A stretch of DNA of 64,000 nucleotides from Diaphorobacter sp. HDW4B. GTDB taxonomy: Bacteria; Pseudomonadota; Gammaproteobacteria; Burkholderiales; Burkholderiaceae_C. The number at the start of each line of letters is the position of its first letter. Positions within the stretch are counted from its first letter, which is position 1. The stretch spans positions 558,001 to 622,000 of the forward strand of contig NZ_CP049905.1 in the NCBI RefSeq assembly GCF_011305535.1. Direction: 5' to 3'. A program made the translations under genes and the position numbers. This document shows, in pieces, positions 26,081 through 37,109 of this stretch. Below the pieces are notes generated by a model. That model did no database searches and was not told the DNA's origin. It saw only the letters and a program-made list of their open reading frames with translations.

Positions 26081-26353
26081 ATGATCGTCTGTGTTTGCCG
26101 CCGAGTCTCCGACCGCGAAATCGCACGCCATGCGCACGCAGGCATGAGCTTCGACGAAATTCAATTCGAACTGGGAGTCGCCACCCAATGCGGCCGCTGC
26201 GAGCAGTGCGCCCGTGATGTGGTGTCCCAGTGTTGCGCGTCCGGCCCCGTGGCGGCCCTGCACAACGAGACTGCGCCGAAGATGATCCAGCTTGCCAACT
26301 CCATTACAGAGAGCAAAGCATGGAATTCATCTCGACAATCGCAGGCAGTTTGA
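26081..26353 (+). CDS. bfd: Bacterioferritin-associated ferredoxin
   Basis: The 90-residue protein carries the BFD-like [2Fe-2S] fold with ligands Cys4, Cys6, Cys37 and Cys40 ('MIVCVCRRVSDREI' and 'ATQCGRCEQCAR'). Bfd donates electrons to bacterioferritin so that stored ferric iron is released when cells are iron-starved. A Fur box lies upstream and tonB-exbB-exbD downstream, consistent with this role. The last 25 residues ('AWNSSRQSQAV') are beyond the conserved domain and overlap a possible microprotein gene, so they are probably variable. No clear ribosome-binding site is visible before 26081. Confidence 0.88.
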   Translation: MIVCVCRRVSDREIARHAHAGMSFDEIQFELGVATQCGRCEQCARDVVSQCCASGPVAALHNETAPKMIQLANSITESKAWNSSRQSQAV

Positions 26354-26394
26354 TTCTTGTCGTGGGCTCGGTTTGGTGGGTTCTGCGCAAATAA
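26320..26394 (+). CDS. Possible 24-residue single-helix membrane microprotein
   Basis: An ATG at 26320 opens a frame of 24 codons, 'MEFISTIAGSLILVVGSVWW' followed by 'VLRK'. It has an acidic Glu2, a hydrophobic helix of about 18 residues ending in a Trp pair, and a basic end: a clean single-span topology with the C-terminus inside or N-out. 'GAGAGCAA' 5-12 bases upstream can serve as ribosome-binding site. It overlaps the end of bfd by 34 bases in another frame and precedes tonB by 73. The bfd tail in the overlap is not conserved, which argues for selection on this frame. It could assist the TonB/ExbB/ExbD complex; unproven. Confidence 0.4.
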   Translation: MEFISTIAGSLILVVGSVWWVLRK

Positions 26395-26467
26395 TCAACA
26401 TTCTTTCGAATATCCGGCCGCTGACAGCGCTTGAGGATTCCCAAAGCGCCTGTTGGCCGCCTTTTCT

Positions 26468-27205
26468 ATGTCCCAGATTGATCAAATAGACACCACAGCG
26501 CTTTCCGGTCGCAATACGGTGGTGGTCGGTTCCGTTTTGGCGCTTCACGTTGCTGCGCTGTGGGCCATTCAGGCGGGCATGGGCAACCATAAGCCGCCGG
26601 AAGTCATCACCCCAGTGCAACTGATCAGTGAGTTCATCACGGCTGCGCCGCCCGCTGCACCCACACCACCAGCGCCACCGGTTCCCAAGCCGCCACCACC
26701 CAAACCCGAGCCGACGCCTCCAAAGCCCGCGCCTACACCGCCCAAGCCCAAGGCACCCTTGCCCGCGGCGATCAAGGATCCAGCACCCTCGCCCAATGCG
26801 CCCACTGGCGCCGTGGACCCCGTGCCTCCTGCCCCACCGGCACCGCCCGCTCCTCCAGCGCCTCCGGCACCTGCTCCAAGCCCGGCTCCCGCCGCGCCAG
26901 CAGCTCCGGCCGCGCCCAAGATCGAGCTGCCTTCGAGCAATGCCGCCTATCTGAACAATCCATCGCCCGCCTTCCCTGCCGTCAGCCGACGTCTGGGCGA
27001 GCAAGGCAAGGTCACGCTGCGTGTGCTGATCAGTGCGCAAGGCCTGCCTGAGCGCGTGGAACTCGCCAAATCGAGCGGCTTCGAGCGTCTGGACAATGCC
27101 GCCATCGACACCGTCAAGCGCTGGAAATTCGTGCCGGGCAAACGCAATGGCGTTGCAGAGGCGATGGAATATCTGGTGCCCGTCAATTTCGTTCTTCAAC
27201 AATAA
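26468..27205 (+). CDS. tonB: TonB-family energy transducer
   Basis: The 245-residue protein has an N-terminal anchor helix ('VVVGSVLALHVAALWAIQ'), a long periplasmic Pro/Ala/Lys-rich spacer (about residues 45-150, with many PP, PKP and PAPP units), and a C-terminal TonB domain: 'NPSPAFPAVSRRLGEQGKVT', 'LRVLISAQGLPERVELAKSS' and 'AIDTVKRWKFVPGKRNG'. It couples the proton-motive force to outer-membrane siderophore and heme receptors. The anchor contains the His (in 'ALHVAAL') needed for contact with ExbB/D. The ATG at 26468 is preferred to a TTG five codons upstream. ExbB follows after 26 bases. Confidence 0.93.
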   Translation: MSQIDQIDTTALSGRNTVVVGSVLALHVAALWAIQAGMGNHKPPEVITPVQLISEFITAAPPAAPTPPAPPVPKPPPPKPEPTPPKPAPTPPKPKAPLPAAIKDPAPSPNAPTGAVDPVPPAPPAPPAPPAPPAPAPSPAPAAPAAPAAPKIELPSSNAAYLNNPSPAFPAVSRRLGEQGKVTLRVLISAQGLPERVELAKSSGFERLDNAAIDTVKRWKFVPGKRNGVAEAMEYLVPVNFVLQQ

Positions 27206-27231
27206 ATTTCGTTTCGCAGGAGCTGTTCCTC

Positions 27232-27948
27232 ATGAATTCCCAATTTGGCATTGCCAATGTCTGGATACAAGGTGACTTCGTCACCCGGTTCGTCGCTGTT
27301 CTGTTGCTGGCCATGTCGCTGGCATCGTGGATCGTCATCATCGTCAAGGCGCTCGACATCTGGCGCTTCAAGAAGGACGCCAAAGTGGCCCGCGACTTCT
27401 GGCACAGCGAAGACTTCGCCGCCGGCATGACCAAGCTGGGCACCGATCCGAGCAACCCCTTCCGCATTCTGGCCCTCGAAGGCCGCGAGGCGACGGCTCA
27501 CCACCGCAATACGCAAGCCCATCTGCACGACTCGCTGGACGTGAGCGACTGGGTCACGCGTTGCCTGCGCAACTGCATCGACGAATTCACCGCCCGCCTG
27601 CAATCGGGTCTGGCGATTCTGGCTTCCGTGGGTTCCACCGCTCCGTTCATCGGCCTGTTCGGCACCGTCTGGGGCATCTACCACGCACTGGTGGCGATCG
27701 GCACTTCCGGCCAGTCCACCATCGACAAGGTGGCCGGTCCCATCGGCGAGGCGCTGATCATGACGGCTCTGGGTCTGGCCGTGGCCATTCCCGCCGTGCT
27801 GGGCTACAACGCCCTGGTGCGCGGCAACAAGTCGATCCTGAACGGCCTCAACAGCTTTGCACACGATCTGCACGCCTACTTCGTGACCGGTGCCCGTGTC
27901 TCCTCACACGGCGAAACCGGCAAGGTGCTGCCGATCAAGAAGGGGTAA
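27232..27948 (+). CDS. exbB: ExbB proton-channel subunit (MotA/TolQ/ExbB family)
   Basis: The 238-residue inner-membrane protein has three helices: residues about 18-38 ('FVAVLLLAMSLASWIVIIVK'), about 128-150 ('LAILASVGSTAPFIGLFGTV' with the conserved Thr) and about 170-195 ('GEALIMTALGLAVAIPAVLG'). The last two are the family signature that lines the proton path. With ExbD and TonB it powers outer-membrane transport. The gene lies between tonB and exbD, with only 6 bases to exbD, so the three are cotranscribed under the upstream Fur box. Confidence 0.95.
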   Translation: MNSQFGIANVWIQGDFVTRFVAVLLLAMSLASWIVIIVKALDIWRFKKDAKVARDFWHSEDFAAGMTKLGTDPSNPFRILALEGREATAHHRNTQAHLHDSLDVSDWVTRCLRNCIDEFTARLQSGLAILASVGSTAPFIGLFGTVWGIYHALVAIGTSGQSTIDKVAGPIGEALIMTALGLAVAIPAVLGYNALVRGNKSILNGLNSFAHDLHAYFVTGARVSSHGETGKVLPIKKG

Positions 27949-27954
27949 TCCGCC

Positions 27955-28365
27955 ATGGCTTTTGGCACACAGGACGAATCCGATGAAGTGATGAACGAAA
28001 TCAACATGACTCCGCTCGTGGACGTCATGCTGGTTCTGCTCATCATCTTCATCATCACCGTGCCGGTGATCAAACACGCTGTTCCGGTGGACCTGCCGCG
28101 AGCCTCCAACACGGAGGAAGTTCTCAAGCCGGAAACCATCCGCCTGTCGGTCACTGCCGATGGCAAATTCCACTGGAACGAGCTGGACATCACCGACGAA
28201 GAGCTGGAGCCCCGTCTGGCAGCGGAAGCCCTCAAGGAGCCGCAACCCGACCTGCATATCCGTGGCGACAAAGACGTGCGCTATGAGCGCGTGGCGCTGG
28301 CCATGTCGGCTGCGCAGCGCGCTGGCGTCAAGAAGATTGGTTTCGTGACCGATCCCGCCAAGTAA
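27955..28365 (+). CDS. exbD: ExbD accessory subunit
   Basis: The 136-residue protein has a short cytoplasmic start 'MAFGTQDESDEVMNEINMTP', one membrane helix 'LVDVMLVLLIIFIITVPVI' with the essential Asp in 'PLVDVMLVLL', and a periplasmic domain ending 'RAGVKKIGFVTDPAK', as in all ExbD/TolR proteins. It forms the channel partner of ExbB and contacts TonB. It closes the bfd-tonB-exbBD unit; a symmetrical hairpin (28390-28416) follows. Confidence 0.95.
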   Translation: MAFGTQDESDEVMNEINMTPLVDVMLVLLIIFIITVPVIKHAVPVDLPRASNTEEVLKPETIRLSVTADGKFHWNELDITDEELEPRLAAEALKEPQPDLHIRGDKDVRYERVALAMSAAQRAGVKKIGFVTDPAK

Positions 28366-28389
28366 GTCACTCGTTGACGCGCTCGCCCC

Positions 28390-28416
28390 AAACGCCCGGT
28401 CCTGCACCGGGCGTTT
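28390..28416. terminator. Hairpin between exbD and the convergent AhpD-like gene
   Basis: 11-bp stem 'aaacgcccggt'/'accgggcgttt' with a 5-base loop. No long T-run, but the position between two converging genes supports a two-way terminator. Confidence 0.6.
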
Positions 28417-28431
28417 GCACTTCTGGCTGAC

Positions 28432-28884
28432 TCAGGGCCTGACCGGATATCGGCTGGAGATGGCGATTCGATTCCACGCGTTGATCACGATGGCCAGCCA
28501 TTCGACGCTAGCGATTTCCGCCGGATCGAGCACTGCGCTCGCAGCGTCGTAGACATCGTCCGGCACCTGCCCTTGCGACACCAGCGTCACCGCCTCCATG
28601 AGCGCCAGCGCAGCGCGCTCCTTGTCGCTGAAATATCCGGACTCGCGCCAGGCAGGCAACACACTCAGGCGATCTGCCGACTCGCCGACCGCCGCCGCAT
28701 CCCGCGCATGCATGCGAACACAGAATGCGCACTGGTTGATTTGCGAAGCCCGCAGCTTGAGCAGATGGGCAAAGCCATCGCTCCAACCCGCGTCATGCGC
28801 CGCCTGAACAGCCAGTTGGTCCATCTCGGCCACGGTCTTGTACAACTGCGGCGATGCCTTGGAAAGATTGACACGCTCGGTCAT
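28432..28884 (-). CDS. Carboxymuconolactone decarboxylase / AhpD-like alkylhydroperoxidase
   Basis: The 150-residue protein matches the AhpD-like group with the redox motif 'CAFCVRMHARDA' (Cys52, Cys55, His59), 'ALALMEAVTLVS' and a C-terminal 'WLAIVINAWNRIAISS'. Members reduce organic peroxides with lipoyl or thiol donors, or act as disulfide-dependent decarboxylases. The ATG at 28884 has a good 'CAGGAG' ribosome-binding site. It stands between the exbD and hemP units on the opposite strand, so a role in peroxide defence linked with iron is possible but not shown. Contrast the CMD-like protein at 7184, which lacks the Cys pair. Confidence 0.88.
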   Translation of the reverse strand: MTERVNLSKASPQLYKTVAEMDQLAVQAAHDAGWSDGFAHLLKLRASQINQCAFCVRMHARDAAAVGESADRLSVLPAWRESGYFSDKERAALALMEAVTLVSQGQVPDDVYDAASAVLDPAEIASVEWLAIVINAWNRIAISSRYPVRP

Positions 28885-29084
28885 GGAAACTCCTGAAACA
28901 AAGAAAATGCCATGGCAGACGTTGGACAGCCCATGAGTCCCAACGATCCAGAACCACCACGTTACTCCGCTTCGAATGCACTCGGCATACGGGCCAAAAT
29001 CCCCGACCACCGGCTCCGGTCAACAGCGAAAAACAAGCGACACAAAATTTCTCAAATTATTTGTGGAATTTCGCTTGACGGATA

Positions 29085-29103
29085 AATGAGAACGGTTATC
29101 ATT
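29085..29103 (+). promoter_or_regulatory. Fur box before hemP
   Basis: 'AATGAGAACGGTTATCATT' matches the 19-bp Fur consensus at most positions and has AATGAGAA/TTATCATT arms. It lies 33 bases before the hemP start, overlapping the likely promoter, so hemP should be iron-repressed. Confidence 0.8.
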
Positions 29104-29135
29104 CATACATCGCAAACACAACGGAGAACCAACCG

Positions 29136-29384
29136 ATGTCCGCCACATTCACCGCTTCCACAGGTAACGCCATGCTTGGCTCTGTCAACGCAGCTTTTGC
29201 TGGGCAGCGTGAATCGCGCCGTGTGGCCTCCAGCGCCTCGCAAACCATGAGCCATGTGGCCGAGAACGCATCGGTGGACAGCCGCAATCTGCTGCAAGGC
29301 CAGAAGGTTGTGACCATCGCCCACAACGGCGTGCTGTACCGTCTGCAGGCCACCAAGCTGGGCAAGCTGATTCTCACCAAATAA
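29136..29384 (+). CDS. hemP: Hemin uptake protein HemP
   Basis: The 82-residue protein ends with the HemP signature 'DSRNLLQGQKVVTIAHNGVL' and 'YRLQATKLGKLILTK'. HemP is a small cytoplasmic protein found at the head of heme-uptake operons; in Burkholderiales it has been reported to activate transcription of the heme receptor gene. Here no receptor follows; the gene is alone, with a Fur box upstream and a long non-coding stretch after it. The first 50 residues (Ser/Ala rich) are longer than in many homologues and of low complexity. Confidence 0.92.
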   Translation: MSATFTASTGNAMLGSVNAAFAGQRESRRVASSASQTMSHVAENASVDSRNLLQGQKVVTIAHNGVLYRLQATKLGKLILTK

Positions 29385-29691
29385 AGCAACGCCCTGCTCT
29401 CCAGAATTTTCGAAGTTTCATCGTGGGGCGACTCCAGGACCTAACTCCGGTCCGAAGGTCGTATTTGCCAGCCACCGAGTCCGCTCCATTAGCCAGGCGC
29501 TTTTTTCCACAAAAGCATTGACCCCACGATGGGCCGCAGTCCTTACGCACAGAGGTTGACTGCCACGCTTCTTCCCAATGAAAAACCGGCCACGGAGCGA
29601 TCCGTGGCCGGTTTTTTCTTTTGGTTTGTCTCCTCCATGCATGCAGACCAGTGGTCTGCATACCGAAGCTTTTTGGGCTTGCAGGCCCGGA
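29385..29691. other. Non-coding stretch after hemP containing a 113-bp inverted-repeat unit
   Basis: 'catcgtgggg' (29419-29428) and 'ccccacgatg' (29522-29531) are perfect 10-bp inverted copies that enclose 93 bases with a further small stem 'ggacc'/'ggtcc' (29440-29456). It could be a small structured RNA, a MITE-like repeat or a transcription-end structure. Minus-strand frames through it show no known motif. The strong two-way terminator follows at 29581. Confidence 0.45.
29581..29616. terminator. Two-way terminator between hemP and the heme-binding protein gene
   Basis: A 16-bp stem, 'aaaaaccggccacgga' and 'tccgtggccggttttt', around the tetraloop gcga, with A- and T-runs on the two sides; works for both strands. 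Confidence 0.92.
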
Positions 29692-30099
29692 TTACAGACC
29701 CAGGGCGGCGATGCCGGCCTTGGCGATCTGAGCGTCTTCGGTGGACTTCACGCCGCTCACGCCGACAGCGCCCAGGCACAGGCCGTCCTTCATGATCGGC
29801 ACGCCGCCTTCGAGCAGACCGTCGATGGTCGGCGCGCTCAGGAACGAGGCACGGCCACCGTTGATCATCTCTTCGTACAGGCGGCTTTCGCGGCAGCCCA
29901 GAGCGGCAGTACGGGCCTTCGAAGGCGCGATGTGGGCCGACACGGGCGCAGCGCCATCCAGACGCTGGAACCACAGCAGGTGACCACCGTTGTCCACGAT
30001 GGCGATTGCCACGTTCCAGTTGTTCTTGAGGGCTTCGGCCTCGGCGGCGGCGGCAATCTTCTTGATGTCGGAGAGTTCGAGAACGGCGCTGGTCTTCAT
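29692..30099 (-). CDS. GlcG/HbpS-family heme-binding-like protein
   Basis: The 135-residue protein has the complete GlcG/HbpS (DUF336) pattern: 'LSDIKKIAAAAEAEALKNNW', 'VAIAIVDNGGHLLWFQRLDG', 'SKARTAALGCRESR', 'GGVPIMKDGLCLGAVGVSG' and 'STEDAQIAKAGIAAL'. HbpS of Streptomyces binds heme and senses redox stress; other members sit in glycolate and diol operons with unknown function. No signal peptide, so it is cytoplasmic. The neighbourhood (hemP, Fur boxes) makes a heme link attractive but remains inference. Transcribed alone toward the two-way terminator. Confidence 0.85.
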   Translation of the reverse strand: MKTSAVLELSDIKKIAAAAEAEALKNNWNVAIAIVDNGGHLLWFQRLDGAAPVSAHIAPSKARTAALGCRESRLYEEMINGGRASFLSAPTIDGLLEGGVPIMKDGLCLGAVGVSGVKSTEDAQIAKAGIAALGL

Positions 30100-30383
30100 G
30101 ATTTGCTAGGGTGATCTGTAGGACGGCATGCCGAAACGGCACGTGCCCAAAGGGTGAACGATGCCCGAACGGAGCACCAGCCATGTGGCGCATCCGGGCG
30201 CGTGAACAATAAAGTGACTTAGAGAGCATACCCTGCACCCCGCCTTCGGGCTACCCACGCGGGGGTAAAAGAATCCAAACCAAAAAGTACGGGATCATGC
30301 GTGGGTATTGCAATGGGCTATGGTAGACGCCACCTAGAATTTACTTGCCTGCGTCTTGCAGGCTCCATTGGAGAAAACCACAA

Positions 30384-31076
30384 ATGAATCCAGAAGTCAC
30401 CAACTGGGGCTCCGCCTCCCAGGTGCTTTCGCAAGAAGAGCGCAACAAGGTGCTGCGCAACACCTATTGGCTGCTTGCGCTGAGCATGCTCCCAACGGTG
30501 CTGGGCGCCTGGATCGGCGTGTCCACCGGAATCACCCAATCGCTGCGCGGTGGCGTGGGCCTGATCGTGTTCCTCGTGGGCGCGTTCGGCTTCATGTACG
30601 GCATCGAGAAGACCAAGAACTCCGCTGCAGGGGTTCCCATGCTGCTGGGCTTCACGTTCTTCATGGGCCTGATGCTCTCGCGCCTGATCGGCATGGTGCT
30701 GGGCTTCAAGAACGGCTCCGAACTCGTCATGACCGCGTTTGCAGGCACTGCAGGCGTGTTCTTCGTGATGGCTTCGCTCGCCTCCGTGATCAAGCGTGAT
30801 CTCTCGGGCATGGGCAAGTTCCTGTTCGTGGGCGTGCTGGTCCTGTTCGTGGGCTCGATCATCAACGTGTTCGTCGGCTCCACCGCCGGCATGATGGCCA
30901 TCTCGGTCGCAGCCATCGCCATCTTCAGCGCCTACATGCTGTATGACCTCAAGCAGATCATGGACGGTGGCGAAACAAACTACATCAGCGCCACACTGGC
31001 GCTGTATCTGGACATCTACAACGTGTTCCAGAGCCTGCTGTCGCTGCTCGGCATCTTCGGCGGCGAGCGCGACTGA
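30384..31076 (+). CDS. Bax inhibitor-1/YccA-family membrane protein
   Basis: The 230-residue protein has seven hydrophobic helices, from 'YWLLALSMLPTVLGAWIGVS' to 'FQSLLSLLGIFG', and the BI-1 signature near the end, 'AYMLYDLKQIMDGGETNYIS' followed by 'ATLALYLDIYNVF', with the paired Asp residues that form the Ca2+/pH sensor in the family. In E. coli YccA interacts with FtsH and the Sec translocon. The ATG at 30384 follows 'GGAG' 12 bases upstream. It is transcribed alone and ends at a two-way terminator shared with rlmD. Confidence 0.9.
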   Translation: MNPEVTNWGSASQVLSQEERNKVLRNTYWLLALSMLPTVLGAWIGVSTGITQSLRGGVGLIVFLVGAFGFMYGIEKTKNSAAGVPMLLGFTFFMGLMLSRLIGMVLGFKNGSELVMTAFAGTAGVFFVMASLASVIKRDLSGMGKFLFVGVLVLFVGSIINVFVGSTAGMMAISVAAIAIFSAYMLYDLKQIMDGGETNYISATLALYLDIYNVFQSLLSLLGIFGGERD

Positions 31077-31096
31077 ACGCGTTTTGCCCTGAAATG

Positions 31097-31130
31097 AAAA
31101 ACGGCCTCCACTTCGGAGGCCGTTTTCTTT
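31097..31130. terminator. Two-way terminator between the BI-1 gene and rlmD
   Basis: 12-bp stem 'aaaacggcctcc'/'ggaggccgtttt' with a 6-base loop and T-runs in both reading directions, 20 bases after the BI-1 stop and 27 from the rlmD stop. Confidence 0.9.
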
Positions 31131-31156
31131 GGGAGATTCAAGATCAGGGCGTCACA

Positions 31157-32626
31157 TCAAGCCAGCTCGAACACCGCCATGCTTTCGACGTGCGCCGTGT
31201 GCGGGAACATGTTGACCACGCCCGCCGCCACACAGCGGTAACCAGCCAGATTCACCAACAAGCCCGCATCGCGTGCCAAGGTGGCCGGGTTGCAACTCAC
31301 GTAGACGATGCGCTTGGGCGGTTGCCAGTTCTTGCCGGACTCGGGCAGCGGTTCAGCGCCTTCCGCGCCAATGCGGGCCTGATGGATGTCAGCCAGCGCC
31401 TTGGCCAGCGCGAACGCGCCTTCGCGTGGAGGATCGACCAGCCACTTGTCGGCATTGCCGTCGGCGAACAGCATCTCGGGCGTCATCTCGAACAGATTGC
31501 GGGCGACGAAACTGGTCGGGGCCAGCTCCAGACCTTCGGCTCGCGCCGCATTGTTCTTGGCGTAGTTCTCGCGCGAACGGGCCACCAGCGCTTCCGCGCC
31601 TTCGATGCCCAACACTTCCCTGGCCTGCGTGGCGATCGGCAGAGTGAAGTTGCCAAGGCCGCAGAACCAGTCGATCACGCGCTCGGTCTTCTGTGCATCC
31701 AGCAGGCGCAGCGCGCGTGTGACCAGCACGCGGTTGATGTGCGGATTCACCTGCGTGAAGTCGGTCGGCTTGAACGGCATGTGGATGCCGAAGTCGGGCA
31801 GCGCGTAGGCCAGTTGTGTACCGCCGTCGTCAAGCAGGTGCACGGTGTCCGGACCCTTGGGCTGCAGCCACCATTGCACGTTGTACTGCTTGGCGAACTC
31901 GCGCAGCTTGGCGATGTCGCTGTCGGACAGCGGCTCCAGATGGCGCAGCACCAGCGCGGTCACCTCGTCGCCGCAGGCCAGCTCGATCTGCGGGCAGGTC
32001 TCGCGCGCCTGCATCGACGAGATCAGCGCGCGCATGGGCATGAGCATCGCATCCACATGCGGCGGCAGGATCTTGCAGGTTTCCATGTCGGCGATGTAGC
32101 GGCTCTTGCGCTCGTGAAAGCCCACCAGCACCTTGTCCTTCTTGGGCACGTAGCGCACCGACATGCGGGCGCGATAGCGGTAGCCCCAGGCCGGGCCTTC
32201 AATCGGACGGTAGATGGTCTCGGCCTTCACCTTGCCGAGGTGCCAGAGGTTGTCTTCGAGCACGCGCTGCTTGATCGCCACCTGCGCGGCCACATGCAAG
32301 TGCTGCATCTTGCAGCCGCCGCAGGCACCCGAATGCAGGCCGAAATTGGGGCAGCCGGGGCGCACACGCTGTGAGGATTCGTGGTGAATCTCCAGCAGGC
32401 TGGCTGCTTCCCAGTTGTTCTTCTTGCGATGCACGTTGGCAGTGACAATCTCGCCGGGCAGCGCGCCGTCGATGAAAACCACCTTGCCATCCGGCTTGCG
32501 GGCAACGCCTTGCGCATCCATGTCCATGGACGTGACTTCGAGCCAGCCGGGCGGCAGATCGGTACGCGCTTCGGGCATATTCGGGTCGATTTCGACCGAT
32601 TCTTGATTCTTCGTGGGGGCACTCAT
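31157..32626 (-). CDS. rlmD: 23S rRNA (uracil-1939-C5)-methyltransferase
   Basis: The 489-residue enzyme methylates U1939 of 23S rRNA using SAM. It has an N-terminal TRAM domain (about residues 20-85), the Fe-S cluster segment '[18 protein letters not shown]', SAM motifs '[14 protein letters not shown]' and '[11 protein letters not shown]', 'LVDPPREGA', and the catalytic '[15 protein letters not shown]' whose Cys attacks uracil C6. The frame stays open for another 1.9 kb upstream, opposite glnS, but the ATG at 32626 gives the correct family length. It is divergent from glnS with a 117-base gap that should hold both promoters. Confidence 0.95.
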   Translation of the reverse strand: MSAPTKNQESVEIDPNMPEARTDLPPGWLEVTSMDMDAQGVARKPDGKVVFIDGALPGEIVTANVHRKKNNWEAASLLEIHHESSQRVRPGCPNFGLHSGACGGCKMQHLHVAAQVAIKQRVLEDNLWHLGKVKAETIYRPIEGPAWGYRYRARMSVRYVPKKDKVLVGFHERKSRYIADMETCKILPPHVDAMLMPMRALISSMQARETCPQIELACGDEVTALVLRHLEPLSDSDIAKLREFAKQYNVQWWLQPKGPDTVHLLDDGGTQLAYALPDFGIHMPFKPTDFTQVNPHINRVLVTRALRLLDAQKTERVIDWFCGLGNFTLPIATQAREVLGIEGAEALVARSRENYAKNNAARAEGLELAPTSFVARNLFEMTPEMLFADGNADKWLVDPPREGAFALAKALADIHQARIGAEGAEPLPESGKNWQPPKRIVYVSCNPATLARDAGLLVNLAGYRCVAAGVVNMFPHTAHVESMAVFELA

Positions 32627-32743
32627 AACCCGCCATTGTCTCAGAGCAGGCAAGCGCGTCGTCCGGGTATCCCTTTTTGATGGCAAGATCGAAGGTTTTG
32701 TGGGGTAACGCAAGGGCAAACCCCAAGTCGTAAAATCGGGACT

Positions 32744-34558
32744 ATGAGCAACCCTCACTCCAATAAAGAAAGCACCGCAGCCGAAGTCGTCAAACCGACC
32801 AACTTCCTGCGCAACATCATCGAGTCCGATCTGGACAAGGGCACGTATGCCCAGCGCCACTGGGGCGGCAACCCCGGCGACGCGGCGCATCACCAGCAGG
32901 GTCAGGTCGATCCCGCGAAGATCCGCACCCGCTTTCCGCCCGAACCCAACGGCTACCTGCATGTGGGTCACGCCAAGTCCATCTGCCTGAACTTCGGCCT
33001 CGCCAAGGACTTCAGCGGCGTCTGCCATCTGCGCTTTGACGACACCAATCCCGAAAAGGAAGATCAGGAATACGTCGACAGCATCATCGACTCGGTGAAG
33101 TGGCTGGGCTTTGACTGGAAGGACCCGGACGGTCACGAGAACCTGTACTTCGCAAGCGACTACTTCGACTTCATGTACCGCTGCGCGGAGTACCTGATCG
33201 AGCAAGGCGTTGCCTACGTCGATGAGCAGTCCGCCGAAGACATGAAGGCCAACCGTGGCGACTTTGGCCGCCCCGGCGTGAACAGCCCGTTCCGCGACCG
33301 CACTGTGGCCGAGAACCTCGCCCGCTTCCGCGAAATGCGTGATGACAAGCTGCCCGACGGTGCCGCCGTGCTGCGCGCCAAGATCGACATGGCATCGCCC
33401 AACATCAACCTGCGCGACCCGGCCATCTACCGCGTGCGCCACGCCGAGCACCACAACACCGGCAACAAGTGGTGCATCTACCCGATGTACACCTTCGCGC
33501 ACCCGATCGAAGATGCGCTGGAGCACATCACGCATTCGATCTGCACGCTCGAATTCGAAGACCAGCGTCCGTTCTACGACTGGCTGCTCGATCACCTGCG
33601 CGAAGGCGGCCTGATCGCTGCGCCGCAGCCGCGCCAGTACGAGTTCTCGCGCCTGAACCTGACCTACGTGATCACCAGCAAGCGCAAGCTCAAGCATCTG
33701 GTGGACAGCGGCATGATGACCGGCTGGGACGACCCCCGCATGCCCACCGTGGTCGGCCTGCGCCGCCGTGGTTTCACACCCGAATCGATCCGCAACTTCT
33801 GCGAACGCATCGGCGTGACCAAGGACTACGCGTGGATCGACTACTCCACGCTCGAAGGCTGCCTGCGCGAAGACCTGGAAAACAAGGCCCATCGCGCGAT
33901 GGTGGTGCTCGACCCGGTCAAGCTCGAGCTGACGAACTGGGCCGAAGTGTTCGGCTCGGCCGATCACGTCGAGCAATGCGTTCTGCCCGCCCTGCCCCAT
34001 GCCGCCGAAGGCGAAGTCGTGCCCGAGCGCCACTTCACCCTGGGCCGCGAAGTGTGGATCGAACGCGAGGACTTTGCCGAAGTCCCGCCCAAGGGCTACA
34101 AGCGCCTGTTCCCCGGCAACAAGGTGCGCCTGAAGGGCGGCTACGTGATCGAATGCACCGGCGCTGAAAAAGACGCCGACGGCAACATCGTTAAGGTGCT
34201 GGCCACCGTCGTTCCCGACACCAAGAGCGGCACGCCCGGCGCGGACAGCGTCAAGGTCAAGGCGGCGATCACGTGGGTGGGCGTGCAAGATGGCATCGAA
34301 GCCGAAGTGCGCCTCTACGACCGCCTGTTCACCGATCCGCAACCCGACGCGGGCGGCAAGGACTATCTGGCGCTGATGAACGCCGACAGCCTCAAGGTGG
34401 TCAAGGCCTACGTCGAGCCATCGCTGACGTCCGCCAAGGCCGATGACAAGTTCCAGTTCGAACGCTTCGGCTACTTCGTCGCGGACCGCAAGGACCACGC
34501 GGCGGGCAAGCCGGTGTTCAACCGCATCACGGGCTTGAAGGACAGCTGGGGCAAGTAA
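32744..34558 (+). CDS. glnS: Glutamine-tRNA ligase
   Basis: The 604-residue class I synthetase shows the HIGH motif within '[20 protein letters not shown]' and '[16 protein letters not shown]', acceptor-binding '[11 protein letters not shown]', and the KMSKS-type loop '[12 protein letters not shown]'. The C-terminal part contains the two beta-barrel anticodon domains ('[18 protein letters not shown]', '[14 protein letters not shown]'). About 50 residues more than E. coli GlnRS, mainly in a Ser/Glu-rich N-terminus and small insertions, usual for this order. Its own transcription unit, ended by a T-rich terminator. Confidence 0.96.
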   Translation: MSNPHSNKESTAAEVVKPTNFLRNIIESDLDKGTYAQRHWGGNPGDAAHHQQGQVDPAKIRTRFPPEPNGYLHVGHAKSICLNFGLAKDFSGVCHLRFDDTNPEKEDQEYVDSIIDSVKWLGFDWKDPDGHENLYFASDYFDFMYRCAEYLIEQGVAYVDEQSAEDMKANRGDFGRPGVNSPFRDRTVAENLARFREMRDDKLPDGAAVLRAKIDMASPNINLRDPAIYRVRHAEHHNTGNKWCIYPMYTFAHPIEDALEHITHSICTLEFEDQRPFYDWLLDHLREGGLIAAPQPRQYEFSRLNLTYVITSKRKLKHLVDSGMMTGWDDPRMPTVVGLRRRGFTPESIRNFCERIGVTKDYAWIDYSTLEGCLREDLENKAHRAMVVLDPVKLELTNWAEVFGSADHVEQCVLPALPHAAEGEVVPERHFTLGREVWIEREDFAEVPPKGYKRLFPGNKVRLKGGYVIECTGAEKDADGNIVKVLATVVPDTKSGTPGADSVKVKAAITWVGVQDGIEAEVRLYDRLFTDPQPDAGGKDYLALMNADSLKVVKAYVEPSLTSAKADDKFQFERFGYFVADRKDHAAGKPVFNRITGLKDSWGK

Positions 34559-34589
34559 GTAAGCCACGCGCTCCCTCGAGGCAGCTTCA

Positions 34590-34626
34590 GGCCCGCTCCT
34601 TTGTTGGTGCGGGCCTTTTCTTTTTT
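34590..34626 (+). terminator. Terminator after glnS
   Basis: 7-bp stem 'ggcccgc'/'gcgggcc' followed by 'TTTTCTTTTTTCTTTT', 32 bases after the glnS stop. Confidence 0.85.
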
Positions 34627-34893
34627 CTTTTCGTTCCGTTTCGCTTCATTTCATTTGGGAACACGACACACATGCAGTTGCGCTTCCGCATGGAATGTCG
34701 TTTCTTGTCTACCATGGCAGGTCAACTGAGATCCAGCGGCAGCGTTGATGAGAGACAGGGCAACTGCCACCCGATACCACGACAACAACAAGGCCTTCAG
34801 GCCAAGGAATGCACCATGACGCTCATTGAAAAGTGGATGACTTCCAGCATTCATCTGACGGGAACCAGGAGACATCAAGGCGGGCAACCCAGC

Positions 34894-36993
<2,100 letters not shown>

Positions 36994-37109
36994 CCGCTCG
37001 TGATATCCACGCTGCACGGCAAACGCGTTTGCATTGCTGCTGCCCGTCACTCTGGTTCTCAAACCCGGCATACTGCGATGGCCGTTCTTGACCGCACTAC
37101 CACTCATTG

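Noticed and set aside
32627-34567. Continuation of the rlmD reading frame upstream, opposite glnS (frame open for over 1100 codons in total)
   Set aside because: It is antisense to the conserved glnS gene and owes its openness to the high GC content at third codon positions; RlmD has its proper start at 32626.
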